Assembly (NCBI RefSeq): GCF_003364115.1
Contig: NZ_NXLL01000012.1
Coordinates: 1-64,000 of the forward strand
Source: Helicobacter sp. MIT 00-7814
GTDB lineage: Bacteria > Campylobacterota > Campylobacteria > Campylobacterales > Helicobacteraceae
Reading direction: 5' to 3'
DNA: 64,000 nucleotides
This document shows positions 1 through 8,708 of this stretch, piece after piece. Each line of letters starts with the position of its first letter. Position 1 is the first letter of the stretch. The position numbers and the translations under genes were made by a program. The notes below the pieces were generated by a model. The model did no database searches. It was not told the origin of the DNA and saw only the letters and a program-made list of their open reading frames with translations.

Positions 1-1443
1 AGAATCAAATACTCTTGCTATCTCATTAGTATCACCACCAATTTTATGCTCTAATACATCAAGCATTGTATTAAGCACATTTTTTAATTCTACTAATTGC
101 GGATTAGCAGGATTTTTAATAATCCTTGCTTTAAGATTCCCACTTTCTATTTCTTTAGCTGTTTGAGCTGATTGTGCAATGGCTTCTTCATCTTGAAGGA
201 GAGATTTTTGAGTGCGGGAGATGTTGTCATTAATGATTTGTCCCATTGCACCTAATTCATCTTGAGCTCTAATCTTAATAGTATGCACTTCTTTAGATTC
301 ATGATTAAGATAGCGGAAGAAAGATTGAAGGGTGCGGAGGATGATAGGAAGCCTCGCGCCGACAATCTTACGCACGAAAAAATACACCGCTATGCTTACA
401 AAAATCAAAACACAAAGCGCGATTATAATGATGGTTTGCTGCAAGTCTTTGAGTGCAGCAAGTGCAGAAGATTTTGGCGTGGTGACTAAAATCGCCCATT
501 CGCTCGTATCGCCCACCGTTTGAAAAGAATGCACACTTGCATAGCTATCAAGTCCGCTTGTTGTCCTATAATTATCAAAAACCCTCGTTTCGCCATCTTT
601 CACAGCTTGATATACAGGCTTTGCCTCTTCATGCGCGTTACGCTCGAAAATATTTTGCAAAATAAGATCCGTGTTTTTATGTATCGTAATAACGCCATCT
701 CTCGTCACCAAGGCGCGTATATCACCCTCAAAAAGATCAAGCTTAGGATCATTTAGCACACCAGAAATATTCACAAAATCAAAGTTATAACCAATGATTC
801 CTATAAGATTTTTCTCTTTATCAAATATAGGTGCGGCGATATTTAAGCCCAATATCTCTTTTCCAGCAATATGCAAAGCCCTTGGATTCCCTACATAGAT
901 AGTTTGCGAATTCTTGCCAGATTCTTTGGTTTCTTTAATAATCTTTTCAATTATCGGGCTTTGCAACAACGCATCATCGCTTTGCTGTAGCACAGCGCTA
1001 TTAGCAAACTCATTGGTATTTTGATACAGCATTGCAAATTTACCGCTTTGCGTATAGTATTTTTTGTCAAGATTGCGAAAATTTTTGGGCGTTTCTAGCA
1101 TATAAAGAAAAGTGTAGGTTGCATATGCGCTATTATCAAACATATTTTTTACGATATTTTGCACATCACCAAAATCCACCTCATCTTTTTCCTCGCTCTG
1201 AAATATCGCATTGAGCGTGGTTGCTACGCCTTTATTTAGCACGATTGATTCATCTAGCACGCTTTTCATATAGGTTGCGTAATTCTTAGACGCATTTGCA
1301 ATCGTCTCTTCTATGCTCTCCCGCATATTTTCACCAACTTTATTAAGAATGATTGCGCTTAAAAGAAGCATACCGATTAAAACACTGCTCACTATCGTCA
1401 ATACAAGCTTTACGCCGATACTTAAAGAACTAAACCACTTCAT
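1..1443 (-). CDS. Methyl-accepting chemotaxis protein, N-terminal part (runs off the left edge)
   Basis: Chemoreceptor, visible for 481 codons with no stop. It starts MKWFSSLSIGVKL after a strong AGGAGGAAAA ribosome site. A first membrane helix (about residues 10-31) is followed by a periplasmic region of about 290 residues that looks like a double Cache ligand-binding domain (it contains AGKEILGLNIAAPIFDK and LIGIIGYNFDF, typical of the membrane-distal and proximal modules). A second membrane helix near residues 325-345 and a HAMP-like stretch follow; the signalling tip lies outside the window. The ligand cannot be told from sequence. A T12 tract sits in its probable promoter spacer. The family call is firm; only the 3' end is missing. 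Confidence 0.9.
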   Translation of the reverse strand, partial: MKWFSSLSIGVKLVLTIVSSVLIGMLLLSAIILNKVGENMRESIEETIANASKNYATYMKSVLDESIVLNKGVATTLNAIFQSEEKDEVDFGDVQNIVKNMFDNSAYATYTFLYMLETPKNFRNLDKKYYTQSGKFAMLYQNTNEFANSAVLQQSDDALLQSPIIEKIIKETKESGKNSQTIYVGNPRALHIAGKEILGLNIAAPIFDKEKNLIGIIGYNFDFVNISGVLNDPKLDLFEGDIRALVTRDGVITIHKNTDLILQNIFERNAHEEAKPVYQAVKDGETRVFDNYRTTSGLDSYASVHSFQTVGDTSEWAILVTTPKSSALAALKDLQQTIIIIALCVLIFVSIAVYFFVRKIVGARLPIILRTLQSFFRYLNHESKEVHTIKIRAQDELGAMGQIINDNISRTQKSLLQDEEAIAQSAQTAKEIESGNLKARIIKNPANPQLVELKNVLNTMLDVLEHKIGGDTNEIARVFDS

Positions 1444-1528
1444 TTTTCCTCCTGATGTTGTATTTGTTGTGAAAAAGACATCTAAATATTTTTTAAATAT
1501 CTTTAAGCTTTGGATTTTTAAACCCCTA

Positions 1529-1548
1529 ATTATGACAAAAAAAAAAAA
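1529..1548 (-). promoter_or_regulatory. Probable promoter of the chemoreceptor with a T12 tract in its spacer
   Basis: On the minus strand a run of 12 T (1537-1548) ends two bases before CATAAT (1529-1534), a plausible -10 hexamer about 85 bases upstream of the ATG. Homopolymer length here would set the distance between the -10 and any upstream contact. The rest of the 456-base gap 1444-1899 is AT-rich, with only a possible gene remnant at its right end. Confidence 0.4.
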
Positions 1549-1764
1549 ACGCCCTTGTTTAAAAAATCAAAAAAAGCTAGCATTTTCTTAAAAAATCTTA
1601 CTTTTAAGAATAAAAAGGTGATTTTAAAAAATTTTACAAAGAGTGGAATCTCGTAGTGTGCGGAATTGTGGAGACTTTAATAAATGAGAATCTTTTATGT
1701 GTAATTTTGAAACATAAGATAATGTAGCAGAATAAAACAAAGAGATAATCAAATGAGATTCTGA

Positions 1765-1899
1765 AAAAATCTAACCAACGCGGTAGAATATCACAACTTT
1801 ATCAACCAAAAAATACAAAGTATAGGCAAAAGCGAAGTAAAACTAAATCTAAACCAAGGCAGAATCCGCTTCTATAAAGGCGATACAATTAATACAACC
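1765..1899 (+). pseudogene. Possible remnant of a coding sequence
   Basis: One plus-strand frame stays open from just after a TGA at 1762 into the fdhD 3' end. It reads like protein (for example KLNLNQGRIRFYKGDTINTT, about residues 24-43 of the open stretch) rather than random AT-rich sequence, but there is no start codon or ribosome site. I do not recognise the family. It may be the tail of a lost gene. Confidence 0.25.
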
Positions 1900-2754
1900 C
1901 TACCCAAAAAATTTCTGCGCTTGAGCGTATTTTTCACAAGGTTTGAGTTGTGGCGCGCTAAGATTTTCACTCTCGCCTAAGATTCTATAAGAATGCGTGT
2001 AGATATTGCACCGCCCACCACGCGCAAAGCCAACAAGTGTAATGCCAAGCAATTGCGCGGATTTGACACCTAGTTCAGTAGTTGCGGATCGCGAAATCAC
2101 AATGGCGATATTATGCATTGCCGCTTTTATCACCATCTCCATTGACAAGCGCCCACTCACAACTAAAATCGCCCTTGAAGTGTCAATGCCTTTTAAGCGC
2201 GCTTTCCCCACGACTTTGTCAATAGCATTATGACGCCCGACATCTTCACTCGCTAGCTCGCTGCCATCTTCAAGCACCAAAATCGCCTTATGCACGCAGC
2301 CTGTTTTTTCAAATAAATCCGTATTGCGCTCGAAATTTTCAATAAGTTCCCAAAGACGCTCCTTTGAAAGATGCAAATCTGTAGAAATAAATTTTTCTAT
2401 AATTTTGCCTTCAAAATTCGCGCTCACGCCCACGCAACAGCCTGAAGTCAAGGTTTTTTCATGAAAGAGGTTGTTAATGTTTTCTTCATTAATTTTTGCT
2501 TCGACATACACGCTAAAGCCATCTTTTGCGATGCTAAGATGCGTAATATCATCTACAGATTCTATCACGCCCTCACTCATCAAAAAACCCACTGCATGCG
2601 CGTCTTGCTCCTTTGGCAAAGACATAGTGGAAAGCAGTTTTTTACCATTAAGATACAAGGCAATTCTTTGCTCTTTGATAATAATATCCTCTGTGTGCTG
2701 AGCGGTATTTTCACCCTTTTTTAAGCTCACAATGGGGATTTTGGTAAAAAACAT
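1900..2754 (-). CDS. fdhD: Formate dehydrogenase accessory sulfurtransferase FdhD
   Basis: FdhD passes sulfur from the cysteine desulfurase to the bis-MGD molybdenum cofactor so that formate dehydrogenase is active. The 284-residue product has the family landmarks: HAVGFLMSEGVI near residue 53, the cysteine loop near residues 104-107, and SEDVGRHNAIDKVVG near residue 168. The E. coli protein has a CxxC loop; here two cysteines are adjacent (TSGCCVG), so the sulfur-relay geometry may differ. It lies downstream of fdhABC on the same strand but behind a 289-base gap full of hairpins, so it may be expressed separately. Function is secure; the CC variant is an observation only. Confidence 0.95.
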   Translation of the reverse strand: MFFTKIPIVSLKKGENTAQHTEDIIIKEQRIALYLNGKKLLSTMSLPKEQDAHAVGFLMSEGVIESVDDITHLSIAKDGFSVYVEAKINEENINNLFHEKTLTSGCCVGVSANFEGKIIEKFISTDLHLSKERLWELIENFERNTDLFEKTGCVHKAILVLEDGSELASEDVGRHNAIDKVVGKARLKGIDTSRAILVVSGRLSMEMVIKAAMHNIAIVISRSATTELGVKSAQLLGITLVGFARGGRCNIYTHSYRILGESENLSAPQLKPCEKYAQAQKFFG

Positions 2755-2781
2755 AGTATTCCTTTAAATTGTATCACCTGC

Positions 2782-2879
2782 GCGGAAGTAAATTCCGCTT
2801 CGCCTATTCCTTTTAAACTATCACTTTGGCTAAAGCCAAAGCTCCGCTCCGCTTCCAACTTCGCGGAAATAAATTCCGC
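2782..2879. repeat. Three short hairpin repeats between fdhC and fdhD
   Basis: Two copies of GCGGAA-N5-TTCCGC lie at 2782-2798 and 2863-2879, with loops GTAAA and ATAAA. Between them is CTTTGGC-TAAA-GCCAAAG at 2824-2841. All are perfect stems with 4-5 base loops. They may act as attenuators or RNA-stability elements between fdhC and fdhD, or be a small dispersed repeat family. Confidence 0.6.
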
Positions 2880-2974
2880 TTTGTTTCCAGCTTCACGCAC
2901 ACACAAAACCTTTTTTTGTTTGACAAAATTCTGCGGATTCTCTAACGCACTTTGGTGGTTTGAGAATCTTTTAT

Positions 2975-3006
2975 GGATTGCTTCTGGCTTGCGCCCTCGC
3001 AATGAC
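2975..3006 (-). repeat. Intergenic element resembling the dispersed GTCATTGCGAG...GCAATCC repeat
   Basis: On the minus strand this stretch begins GTCATTGCGAG and ends AAGCAATCC, the two ends of a short repeat seen between genes in many unrelated bacteria. Translated, it gives the spurious peptide SLRGRKPEAIH. Only one copy is seen in this window, so the assignment rests on recalled similarity. Confidence 0.4.
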
Positions 3007-3043
3007 AAAAATCACTACGCAAAACAGCCACAAAGACAGAATC

Positions 3044-4120
3044 TTAATGATGATGCCCTGCTACGCGCATAGAATCTAGCTTGCCTTGCTTTTTCAAATC
3101 CTCATAATAGAAGCTATGAAGCATTGAGACTTCCTCTTCGCCCATGCAACCATTGATGATAGATTCTAACGCGCCTTCAATCGCAAATGCCGCCATATAA
3201 ATATGCGTAATAAGCAACGCCACCACGCCAAAACCAAGGATATTGTGGATTAACGCCATAAGGCGCAAGGTGTTGATATCCGCCCTTTGAAAGAACATAA
3301 TCGCCCCGCTAATCACCATCACAGCCCCGCCAAGTGTGGCTATCCAAAACCACATTTTTTGCCCGGCATTAAATTTATGCGCGGGGATAATGCGATTTAC
3401 CTTATCCAAATATCCGCCCATAATCACAAACCACTTGATATCATATAAGCGTGGTAGGCAGTCTTTCACCCACATCAAAAACATAAGCGGACCAAAAATC
3501 GCAAAAGCAATCGTGCTAATACCATGCAAATCGCGTGCAAATCGTATAAGCGCGCCACCGCCGAGCTTATCGCCAAAAACCATCATAAGCCCGGTTATAC
3601 ACAAAAACACAAAAGGCACAGCAGCAAACCAATGCACGAAAATATTGTATTTGCTAAAAACGCGTATTTTTGGCTCATGGTTGTATTTCCTCGCGCCAAT
3701 GATTTTGTAATGTCCGAAAAACGCCAATGGCGTAAAAAGCACAATGCAAAAGAAAATAAGCGCAAACCAACCATTTTGCAAAGTCGTAAAAGCCTCGCCT
3801 AAGCCATTCCAACCACGAATGCCCTTGATTTCCTCTCCCATGCTTAAAGGCTCGATGCTCCCGCCATCGCCGGGAACTACCGCGCCTAGCACGACGCCTG
3901 AAGTTTTGGTATCAAAACCCCAATTTTTAATCGCCTCAATTTGGCGCGTGCCATAAATGTGCTTATTGTAGGAAAGATCGACTTCTTTATCGTGGATTCC
4001 GATATGATCAGGCGTGACATAATTCTTTTTTGCGCCATCACTTTGCGCACTTTGAGAATCTGCACTTAGAGCGCTTGCCATAAGTACCACCGCAAAAAGG
4101 CTCAATACTAGTTTTTTCAT
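3044..4120 (-). CDS. fdhC: Formate dehydrogenase cytochrome b (gamma) subunit
   Basis: Di-heme cytochrome b that anchors the periplasmic FdhAB dimer and passes electrons from formate to menaquinone. The start at 4120 is chosen for the AAGGGG site ahead of it and the signal peptide MKKLVLSLFAVVLMASALSA; an upstream in-frame ATG would overlap fdhB. The product is 358 residues with about five membrane helices after the signal peptide and likely heme-ligand histidines (NIFVHWFAAV, RDLHGIST, MALIHNILG, LLITHIYMA). It is longer than E. coli FdnI because of a periplasmic N-terminal stretch of about 90 residues, and it ends in three histidines. It follows fdhB by 19 bases in the same operon. Confidence 0.93.
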   Translation of the reverse strand: MKKLVLSLFAVVLMASALSADSQSAQSDGAKKNYVTPDHIGIHDKEVDLSYNKHIYGTRQIEAIKNWGFDTKTSGVVLGAVVPGDGGSIEPLSMGEEIKGIRGWNGLGEAFTTLQNGWFALIFFCIVLFTPLAFFGHYKIIGARKYNHEPKIRVFSKYNIFVHWFAAVPFVFLCITGLMMVFGDKLGGGALIRFARDLHGISTIAFAIFGPLMFLMWVKDCLPRLYDIKWFVIMGGYLDKVNRIIPAHKFNAGQKMWFWIATLGGAVMVISGAIMFFQRADINTLRLMALIHNILGFGVVALLITHIYMAAFAIEGALESIINGCMGEEEVSMLHSFYYEDLKKQGKLDSMRVAGHHH

Positions 4121-4139
4121 GTTCGCCCCTTTTGCGTTC

Positions 4140-4772
4140 TTAGTCGCCATAGGCTTTTTTCCAAGTATAAGGAATGCGTGGCGCACCCTCACCTTTTGTC
4201 AAAGCTCTCTCGCGGATAATCGCGCTCACATCATTGCTACCACCTGCAAGCAATGCTTTTGTGCTACACATTGCCGCGCATGCTGGGACTTTGCCTTCTG
4301 CGATGCGGTTTTGTCCGTAAAGATGCCATTCTTCCTCGCTATGTGTTTCCTCTGGACCGCCCGCGCAGAAGGTGCATTTATCCATCGCACCGCGTGAGCC
4401 AAATACATCAGATTTAGGGAATTGTGGCGCACCAAAAGGACAAGCATACAAGCAATAGCCACAGCCTATGCAAGTTTTTTTATCATGTAATACAATGCCA
4501 TCAGCGCGGATATAAAAGCAATCTACTGGGCAGACTTTCGCACAAGGCGCGTCCGCACAATGCATACAAGCAATAGAAATTGACTTTTCCGCCCCCACGA
4601 TTCCATCATTGAGCGTTACAACGCGTCTGCGATTGACACCCACCGGCAAATGGTGCGCCTCTTTACAAGCCACATCGCAACCATGACAATCAATACATCG
4701 CGTATCATCGCAATAGAATTTTATACGCGCATGCCCGGGATCATTAAAACCATTCATTAGATTTTCACTCAT
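4140..4772 (-). CDS. fdhB: Formate dehydrogenase iron-sulfur subunit
   Basis: Electron-transfer subunit linking the molybdenum/selenium site of FdhA to cytochrome b. The 210 residues hold four cysteine groups of the usual 16-Fe type: CIDCHGCDVAC near residue 26, CMHCADAPCAKVC near 69, CIGCGYCLYAC near 101, and a last split group (CTFC near 133, then CAAMC). It has no signal peptide and no C-terminal anchor helix, so it is presumably carried across the membrane with FdhA by Tat and held by FdhC. It sits 10 bases after fdhA. Confidence 0.96.
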   Translation of the reverse strand: MSENLMNGFNDPGHARIKFYCDDTRCIDCHGCDVACKEAHHLPVGVNRRRVVTLNDGIVGAEKSISIACMHCADAPCAKVCPVDCFYIRADGIVLHDKKTCIGCGYCLYACPFGAPQFPKSDVFGSRGAMDKCTFCAGGPEETHSEEEWHLYGQNRIAEGKVPACAAMCSTKALLAGGSNDVSAIIRERALTKGEGAPRIPYTWKKAYGD

Positions 4773-4782
4773 AGTTTCCCCC

Positions 4783-7602
4783 TTATGCTTTTTCTATGCG
4801 ACAAAGTCCGCATTTTGTCTCTGGACAGCCTGAATTGTAATCAAAGCCATAGCTTGAAATCATATTTGCTGACTCGCCAATCGCGTAAGGCGCTGTGCCT
4901 TCTGGATAGTTTTTAAGCAGATTCTTACCTTGATCCATTCCAGAGAAGTTTTGTGGCAACCACACGCTGTTGTAATCCACGCGATATGAAAGTTTGGCTT
5001 TGGTGAGAATCTTTGTCTCCATTGTGCCATGCACCCATACCATATCACCATCTTTGATACCTAGCTCAAACGCCTTGTCTGGGTGGATTTCTACAAACAT
5101 TTCGCCATAGACTTCAGCCAAATACTTTGCACTTCTTGTCTCTGTCCCTGTTCCCATATGCGCGACTAAACGCCCGCTTAGCATATTGATAGGATAATCT
5201 TTTGTCCAATCTTTCTCTTTTTGGCGTGTGCGATACTTCACATTTGCGCGGAAAAGATTCTCTTTATCCGGGAAGCTTGGATATTTGTCAATCAAATCCG
5301 GACGCACAGAATGTATCGGCTCTCTATGCAATGGAATCTTATCATACCAGTTCCACGCTATCGCGCGCGCTTTTCCATTGCCATAAGGGCAAAGTCCCGC
5401 TTCTAGCGCCTTTTCAACAAGGATATTATTCCCCATTCCAAAAGAATACGCGCTAAAGTCCTTAATCGCCTCTTTTTCCTCATCTGTAAGTTTTACGCCC
5501 AGAGATTCTATATTTTGCGCGCTTACAGCTGGGTGACCGCCGATTTTTGCACCGGGCAGAATATGAGGTGAAAGCATCGTAGCACCATCTGGCGCACTCA
5601 CGCCCCAATTCACCCTAAAGCCCATTCCGCCTTCCATAACCGGCTTGCTATCATCGTAAAATACCGGCGTTCCGGGGTGTTTCTCACTCCAGCAAGGCCA
5701 TGGAAGTCCATAATATTCGCCCTTGAATGGACCTTTACCCATGAGCGTGACTTTATCAAACATATGCCAATTTTCTTGATGCGCCTTCAAACGCTTAGGA
5801 CTCATACCCTGCAAGCCGATACTGCGGACACTTTGCGTAAGCTCTGTAGTCGCATCTTCAGGCCAAATAAATTGATCCCTACCATCAGCTTTTGCAATTT
5901 CATACAAGCTTCGTTGAAACTCCTCCAAAAAGCCCATGCGCTTTGCAAAATCAAAAAGAATCTCTTGATCCTCGCGGCATTCATAGAGCGGATCCATCAC
6001 TTTTGAGCGCCATTGATAGCTTCTATTTGTCGCGGCAAGTGAGCCGGAAGTCTCCATTTGGCTAGCTGCAGGCAATACAAAAAGATTATTCTCTTTTTCG
6101 CAATAAATTGCCAAGTCATTAACATATGGATCGATAAACACAACAAGCTCAAGCTTATTCATCGCCTTGCGTTGCAAGTCAAGCAATGAAACGCTCGTCA
6201 TCCCCGTGCCAATCACCACAAGCGCGCGCAACATTGTTCCGCCATTGTTTTTTGCATTCTCTTCATCAAGCACACCAAATTTCCAAGTAGAATGCGCAAA
6301 ACCGCCTGCTTCCATCATTTGCTTATTCTTATAGCGTCCTTGCAGCCACTCATAATCCACGCGCCAATGTTTTGCAAAGTGTCTCCACGCTGCCTCTGTA
6401 AGCGGATAATATCCGGGCAAAACATCTGGATTTGCCGCCATATCCGAGCTTCCTTGCACATTGTCATGTCCGCGCAAAATATTCACGCCACCGCCATTTT
6501 TGCCAATATTTCCTAAGAACATTTGCAAAATCGGAACGATACGCGTATTGCTCGTGCCAACGGTGTGTTGGGTAAGCCCTTGATTCCAAATCGCACTTGC
6601 TGGCTTTGCTGCTGCCATCTCTTCAGCAATATGGATAATAGAATCCGCTGGAATCCCCGTGATATCCGCTACCACTTCTGGTGGGAATTTCTTGGCTTCT
6701 TTCATAATCTCTTCATACCCATGCACCCTATCTTTGAGATATTTTTCATCATAGAGTTTTTTCTCAATAATCACATGAAGCAATCCATACACAAACGCGA
6801 TATCCGTGCCACTGCGGATTCTGTGGAATTCATCGCATTTCGCCGCTGTCTTGCTAAAATGCGGATCGATACACACAAGCTTTGCGCCACGCTCTTTTGC
6901 GCGCAAAATATGCACCATTGACACAGGGTGATTCACCGCTGGATTTGCTCCGATGATAAGAATGTATTTTGAGAACATCATATCACCTAAATGGTTTGTC
7001 ATTCCGCCATATCCAAATGTATTCGCCACACCGGCGACTGTTGGGGAATGTCAAACGCGATTGCAGTGATCGAGGTTATTTGTGCCAAAAAATGCCGAAA
7101 ACTTCCTTAAATAATAGCATTGCTCGTTTGAGAGTTTCGCACTTCCTATCCACATAACCGCGTCAGGTCCGCTCTCCTCTCTAATTTGCATAAGCTGTTT
7201 TGAGATCTTATCCATCGCAGATTCCCAATTTGTGCGCTGCCACTCGCCATTGACTTTTTCCATCGGATAGCGCAAGCGTGTTTCACTTCTCGCTCTATCG
7301 ATTAAGTCCGCACCTTTACAGCAATGCCCGCCTTGTGAGATTGGGTGATCTTGCGCCACTTCTTGACGCACCCACACGCCATCTTGCACTTCTGCGATGA
7401 TGCCACAGCCCACAGAGCAATGCGTACAAATTGTTTTCACACGCTTTGCCTTAGGGAACATTTCTTTGATTTCCGCTTGGCTTGCTTGGCGAATCACACG
7501 CTCACTATCATTTCCAAACGCACTTCCCACACCAGCAACTGACGCTAATGCAGAAAGCTTTAGGAAAGAACGGCGAGCGTTTCGTCTTGTTGTTTCGCTC
7601 AT
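4783..7602 (-). CDS. fdhA: Selenocysteine formate dehydrogenase catalytic subunit (UGA read through at 7051-7053)
   Basis: Catalytic subunit oxidising formate to CO2 in the periplasm with a bis-MGD molybdenum cofactor. It is a single 939-residue reading frame once the in-frame UGA at codon 184 is read as selenocysteine: the flanks RV-U-HSPTVAG match the active-site motif of Sec-type formate dehydrogenases. The N-terminus carries a Tat signal (ARRSFLKLSA, residues 9-18) and a 4Fe-4S ligand set CTHCSVGC (59-66) plus Cys94 or 95. The molybdopterin domains and dinucleotide-binding domain follow (NMLSGRLVAHMGTGTETRS, about 325 residues before the end). Ending the gene at the UGA would leave two useless halves. 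Expression needs selenium and SelABCD, which are not in the window. Confidence 0.96.
7023..7053 (-). promoter_or_regulatory. Bacterial SECIS-like hairpin after the fdhA selenocysteine codon
   Basis: Starting 13 bases after the UGA, the mRNA can form the stem TCGCC/GGCGA around the loop GGTGT (7028-7032). Distance and a G/U-rich apical loop match the bacterial SECIS that binds SelB. No covariance model was run. Confidence 0.7.
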
Positions 7603-7708
7603 GTTAATTCTCCTTGCTAAATTTGTTGTTCTAAGCTTTTTAGATTCCTTAAGATTTCAAGGATTTTCAAAAAAGCCACCGCCTGCCTTAATTTGCGCTT
7701 TTTACACG

Positions 7709-7927
7709 CTATTTTGCTACTGCAAAATATTCCTGCCAATACTTCGTATCGCTACGATAAAGCACTTCTTGTTTCTTGCTCTTTCCCTTAATGACTTCTT
7801 TTTGCTCTACGCCACTTTTACAGCCACTAAGCGCCACAGAACCTACCGCCACAACCGCCGCGCCAAGTCCTGCATTTTTGAGAATCTTACGGCGCGCGCT
7901 AAGATTCTTATCTTGTGCTTGAGACAT
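7709..7927 (-). CDS. Small Tat-targeted protein of the formate dehydrogenase region
   Basis: A 72-residue protein with a twin-arginine signal (ARRKILKNAGLGAAVVAVGS, residues 11-30) whose hydrophobic part ends in SGC, so it could be processed as a lipoprotein or stay as a membrane anchor. The tail has Lys-rich and Tyr/Trp-containing stretches (YRSDTKYWQEYFAVAK). It matches the known family of formate-dehydrogenase-region Tat targets that sit just upstream of fdhA. The precise role is unknown; assembly or anchoring of the FDH complex is the usual suggestion. It begins after TTTTCC (AGGAAAA) and lies 106 bases upstream of fdhA. Confidence 0.85.
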   Translation of the reverse strand: MSQAQDKNLSARRKILKNAGLGAAVVAVGSVALSGCKSGVEQKEVIKGKSKKQEVLYRSDTKYWQEYFAVAK

Positions 7928-8005
7928 TTTTCCTCCTTTTGATGAGATTTGTGCTTGGGTGTCCCCATTTAAAGGCTCTATTTCAAAAGCCCTTAGATAA
8001 GGACA

Positions 8006-8698
8006 TCACGCGTATTCTTCTAACTGCAAAAAGCTTGCAAGCAACGCACCCACCAAGCTATAGCAAGCCAAATCCTCCCTCATGCTTAGAATCTCTGCAA
8101 TCTCTACGCCCATAGGTTTAATACATTCCGTAAAAATCTGCCTTGAAAGCGCCTCTGATGCGTGGCTAGAATCTGTAGATTCCGCGCTATCTTGCAGTAA
8201 ATAACGCATCAAAAGTAGCAAAAATCCAAAATGATCCTCGCTCTCTTTAAACTCCTTGCTATTAAGCCTAAAATGCGTTTGTTTTACAAGCTTTTTGACT
8301 TCCAAAAGCGCCTCGCCATTGAGGCAACCATTTTTATAATGGCTAAGGTATAAAAACACCTGCGGATTTGGCACATTTGCGCGCTGTCCTTTGCGCCCAC
8401 CGACAAAAGCCGGTAGATTCTTTGTTGCAAAAGGAAGGTTAAAAGTCTGGCTATACTCGCGCACGAGACTTTGTGTATCTGTTTGCTGCAAATAGCTTTT
8501 AAGCATTGCAAATCGCGCAGAATCTTCGCTTGTAATCGGGCTTTGCGACAAAATGTCAATTTGCTTTAAAAACAGCTCTTTGCGCTTTGGCAACAACTCA
8601 AACAAGAAAAATCCCGCAAAAAAGTCATAATACAGCGCACGCGCAGAATTGAGCGTTTGGCTGAAAGTTTGTTCTTGATTTGAAAGTGTGGATTCCAT
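8006..8698 (-). CDS. TorD/DmsD-family chaperone for formate dehydrogenase
   Basis: Cytoplasmic redox-enzyme maturation protein that would hold the FdhA Tat signal until cofactors are loaded. The start at 8698 (MESTLSNQEQ) is preferred because AAGGAAAA lies just upstream; a longer frame would begin inside the preceding gene. The 230 residues are predicted to be all helical, with the family landmark around FAGFFLFELLPKRKELF and a conserved-looking FVGGRKGQRANVPNPQV stretch near the middle. Position between the polyferredoxin and the Tat target fits a dedicated FDH chaperone. It is not closely assignable to TorD or DmsD by sequence, hence no symbol. Confidence 0.82.
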   Translation of the reverse strand: MESTLSNQEQTFSQTLNSARALYYDFFAGFFLFELLPKRKELFLKQIDILSQSPITSEDSARFAMLKSYLQQTDTQSLVREYSQTFNLPFATKNLPAFVGGRKGQRANVPNPQVFLYLSHYKNGCLNGEALLEVKKLVKQTHFRLNSKEFKESEDHFGFLLLLMRYLLQDSAESTDSSHASEALSRQIFTECIKPMGVEIAEILSMREDLACYSLVGALLASFLQLEEYA

Positions 8699-8708
8699 AT
8701 TTTTCCTT

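Noticed and set aside
2727-3008. A 93-residue minus-strand frame ahead of fdhD
   Set aside because: It is made of the hairpin and CATTGCGAG-type repeats, has no ribosome site and overlaps the fdhD start; the peptide is a known by-product of that repeat.
3336-3710. Long antisense frames opposite fdhC, fdhA, the LtaS-like genes and others
   Set aside because: They mirror codon bias of the true gene, lack ribosome sites and give unlikely protein compositions rich in His, Arg and Cys.
4783-7029. fdhA second half as a separate gene starting near 7029
   Set aside because: It is in the same frame as the first half and separated only by a UGA in a selenocysteine motif; the apparent start lies inside a conserved region.
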